Source: Chryseobacterium sp. UBA6632 (lineage in GTDB: Bacteria > Bacteroidota > Bacteroidia > Flavobacteriales > Weeksellaceae). Taken from it: a DNA stretch of 6,837 bases. This document shows, piece after piece, positions 5,411 through 6,837 of this stretch; position 1 is the first letter of the stretch; every line of letters starts with the position of its first letter. Location of the stretch: the NCBI GenBank assembly GCA_002455915.1, contig DKLU01000283.1:1-6837 (forward strand), read 5' to 3'. A program made the translations under genes and the position numbers. Below the pieces are notes generated by a model, which saw nothing but the letters and a program-made list of their open reading frames with translations, made no database searches and was not told where the DNA came from.

Positions 5411-6837
5411 ATGAAAAAGATGAAAAAAAAGGTATTACTTTTCGCAGTATTTCTCGTACTGGGAATTTTGATTGTTTACAGCATACAATCGGTGGCAGGA
5501 TTTGCAGGAAGATTTATTTATCCGTTGGATGACAGCTACATCCACCTTTCGATGGCAAAAAGTTTTGCAGAATCGGGAGTTTGGGGAATTACAAAGCACG
5601 AGTTTTCTTCCACGACTTCATCTCCTTTTTTTACTTTTTTATTATCAGTTTTAATTAAATTATTCGGAGATTGGGAATATATTCCGTTGGTGGCGAATAT
5701 GGTTGCCGGAGCTGCATTATTATTGGTTTTGCATCAATATTTAAAAAGATATTCTTTAATAACGTATGCTGTTGCATTACTAGGAGTAGTTTTTCTGATG
5801 CCTTTGCATTTAATGATTATCTCAGGAATGGAGCACGTTTTCCATACTTTGACGATGGTGCTCATCTTACTTTTTTTCAGAGAATATCTGGAAAAAGGAA
5901 ATATGAGAAGCTTCGTGGCATTGATTTTATTTTCCATCTTGGCGACAGGTTTCAGATATGAAAGTTTATTTTTTATCATTTTTATATGCGCTTATCTTTT
6001 CTTTATTAAAAAAGATCTTGTCAAAAGCATTCTCTTAGGGCTTTTCTCTTTATTGCCTGTGGTAATTTATGGTTTGATTTCCTTGCAACAAGGCTCATTC
6101 TTTTTACCAAATTCATTAATTTTAAAGGGAAACACTTTCAGCGGACTTGGTGGATTTTTATTAAGAATTGCCGGAAATGCCTATCGCGGATTATCTGTGG
6201 TAATTTTAGTTTTAATTTTATTGGTTCAAATTTTTATCACTTCCAAAAAAGAAAATTCTTTCCTTGATAAAATTAAAAAAAATGCTGTGGCATTGGTTGT
6301 TTTAGGCGGATTTTCCATTCATGTATTATTTGCGAATTTTGGTTGGCTGATTCGTTATGAAGCTTATTTGGTCGTTTTGGTTTTATTGTCGATTGCTCCG
6401 TTTTTAGAAACCGTTTTCGAAAATAAAAAACAGATGAAAATTGTTTTCGCAGGGATCATTTTGCTGTTTGCGACTACATTTTACATTCGTTTTGTGAAAA
6501 TGTTGAATTATCAGACGGTTGCCTCTAAAAATATTTATGATCAGCAGATTCAGCTGGCAGATTTTCTTCATCAATATTATAGAAATTCAAAAGTGGTGGC
6601 AAATGATATTGGTGCCATTGCTTATTTCAACAATATTCATTTGTTAGATACATTTGGTTTGGGAAGTATAGAAGTGGCCAAACTTCGCAAAAACGATCAT
6701 GCTAAATTTGTTAAAAATCAGCCATTAGAAAATTACATCAAAAAAACGGCAATTAACCATCATTTCGAGTTGGCGATTGTTTACGAAGATTGGGCACACA
6801 TGCCGGAAGATTTTACCAAAGTAGGAACGCTTTCTAT
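5411..6837 (+). CDS. Polytopic GT-C-type membrane glycosyltransferase, 3' end outside the window
   Basis: The frame stays open from the ATG at 5411 to the window end (475 complete codons, no stop). The N-terminus is a basic leader (MKKMKKK) followed by a first membrane helix (about 8-25). The next loop has P-L-D40-D41-S-Y-I-H-L, the acidic pair typical of the first periplasmic loop of GT-C enzymes, which use lipid-phosphate-linked sugars. S-S-T-T-S-S-P follows at about 62-68, then roughly ten more hydrophobic helices up to about residue 360; GFRYE (180-184) is another conserved-looking loop. After the last helix comes a soluble part with NDIGAIAYF (398-406) and LLDTFGLG (D413), a C-terminal pattern I associate with GT39-like and arabinofuranosyltransferase-like proteins. 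The likely role is transfer of a sugar from a polyprenyl-phosphate donor to an envelope glycan or protein on the periplasmic face; donor and acceptor are unknown. A second in-frame ATG at 5420 is possible; neither has a Shine-Dalgarno sequence. Confidence 0.85.
   Translation, partial: MKKMKKKVLLFAVFLVLGILIVYSIQSVAGFAGRFIYPLDDSYIHLSMAKSFAESGVWGITKHEFSSTTSSPFFTFLLSVLIKLFGDWEYIPLVANMVAGAALLLVLHQYLKRYSLITYAVALLGVVFLMPLHLMIISGMEHVFHTLTMVLILLFFREYLEKGNMRSFVALILFSILATGFRYESLFFIIFICAYLFFIKKDLVKSILLGLFSLLPVVIYGLISLQQGSFFLPNSLILKGNTFSGLGGFLLRIAGNAYRGLSVVILVLILLVQIFITSKKENSFLDKIKKNAVALVVLGGFSIHVLFANFGWLIRYEAYLVVLVLLSIAPFLETVFENKKQMKIVFAGIILLFATTFYIRFVKMLNYQTVASKNIYDQQIQLADFLHQYYRNSKVVANDIGAIAYFNNIHLLDTFGLGSIEVAKLRKNDHAKFVKNQPLENYIKKTAINHHFELAIVYEDWAHMPEDFTKVGTLS

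Noticed and set aside
5208..5414. Small plus-strand open frame with a hydrophobic stretch (68 codons)
   Set aside because: It starts with a TTG inside the nested palindrome, has no ATG before the hydrophobic part, covers the putative promoter at 5283-5312 and overlaps the next start codon. AT-rich DNA often yields hydrophobic frames by chance.
5671..5979. Short open frames on both strands within the membrane glycosyltransferase gene
   Set aside because: They are shadows of the long open frame starting at 5411, which has coherent membrane segments and family motifs.

Overview
The window looks like chromosomal DNA of a low-GC member of the Flavobacteriia, most likely Chryseobacterium or a close Weeksellaceae relative. 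This is inferred from a type IX secretion (T9SS) C-terminal sorting signal, Bacteroidota-type promoters (TTG about 19 nt upstream of TAnnTTTG), start codons without Shine-Dalgarno sequences, and a zinc-finger-free TopA with a lysine-rich tail. No similarity search was run.

Layout. 1-78 is the tail of a T9SS-exported protein, closed by a hairpin terminator. 367-2961 is topA (DNA topoisomerase I), with a promoter almost touching its start codon and a strong terminator behind it. 2962-3341 has no convincing gene. It holds one REP-like element, an indel-free 21-nt tandem array, and a 16-bp hairpin that ends the next gene. 3342-3821, on the minus strand, encodes a 159-aa protein of unknown function. 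The divergent intergenic region 3822-4105 carries two more REP-like units facing each other. 4106-5194 encodes an exported five-bladed beta-propeller protein of the glycoside hydrolase type with a Tat-like signal. 5195-5410 contains a nested palindrome and a good promoter. 5411 to the window end is the start of a polytopic GT-C-type glycosyltransferase that runs off the window and is easily missed because no stop codon is present.

The genes do not form one operon: nearly every one has its own terminator or promoter. The propeller hydrolase and the membrane glycosyltransferase are neighbours on the same strand and may both act on envelope or extracellular glycans, but the promoter between them suggests separate transcription. 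No CRISPR array, tRNA, rRNA, transposase or phage gene was seen. The most unusual content is the intergenic repeats: the phase-perfect 21-nt array, the REP-like units whose hairpin stem is kept by a compensatory change, and the palindrome built from two smaller palindromes.
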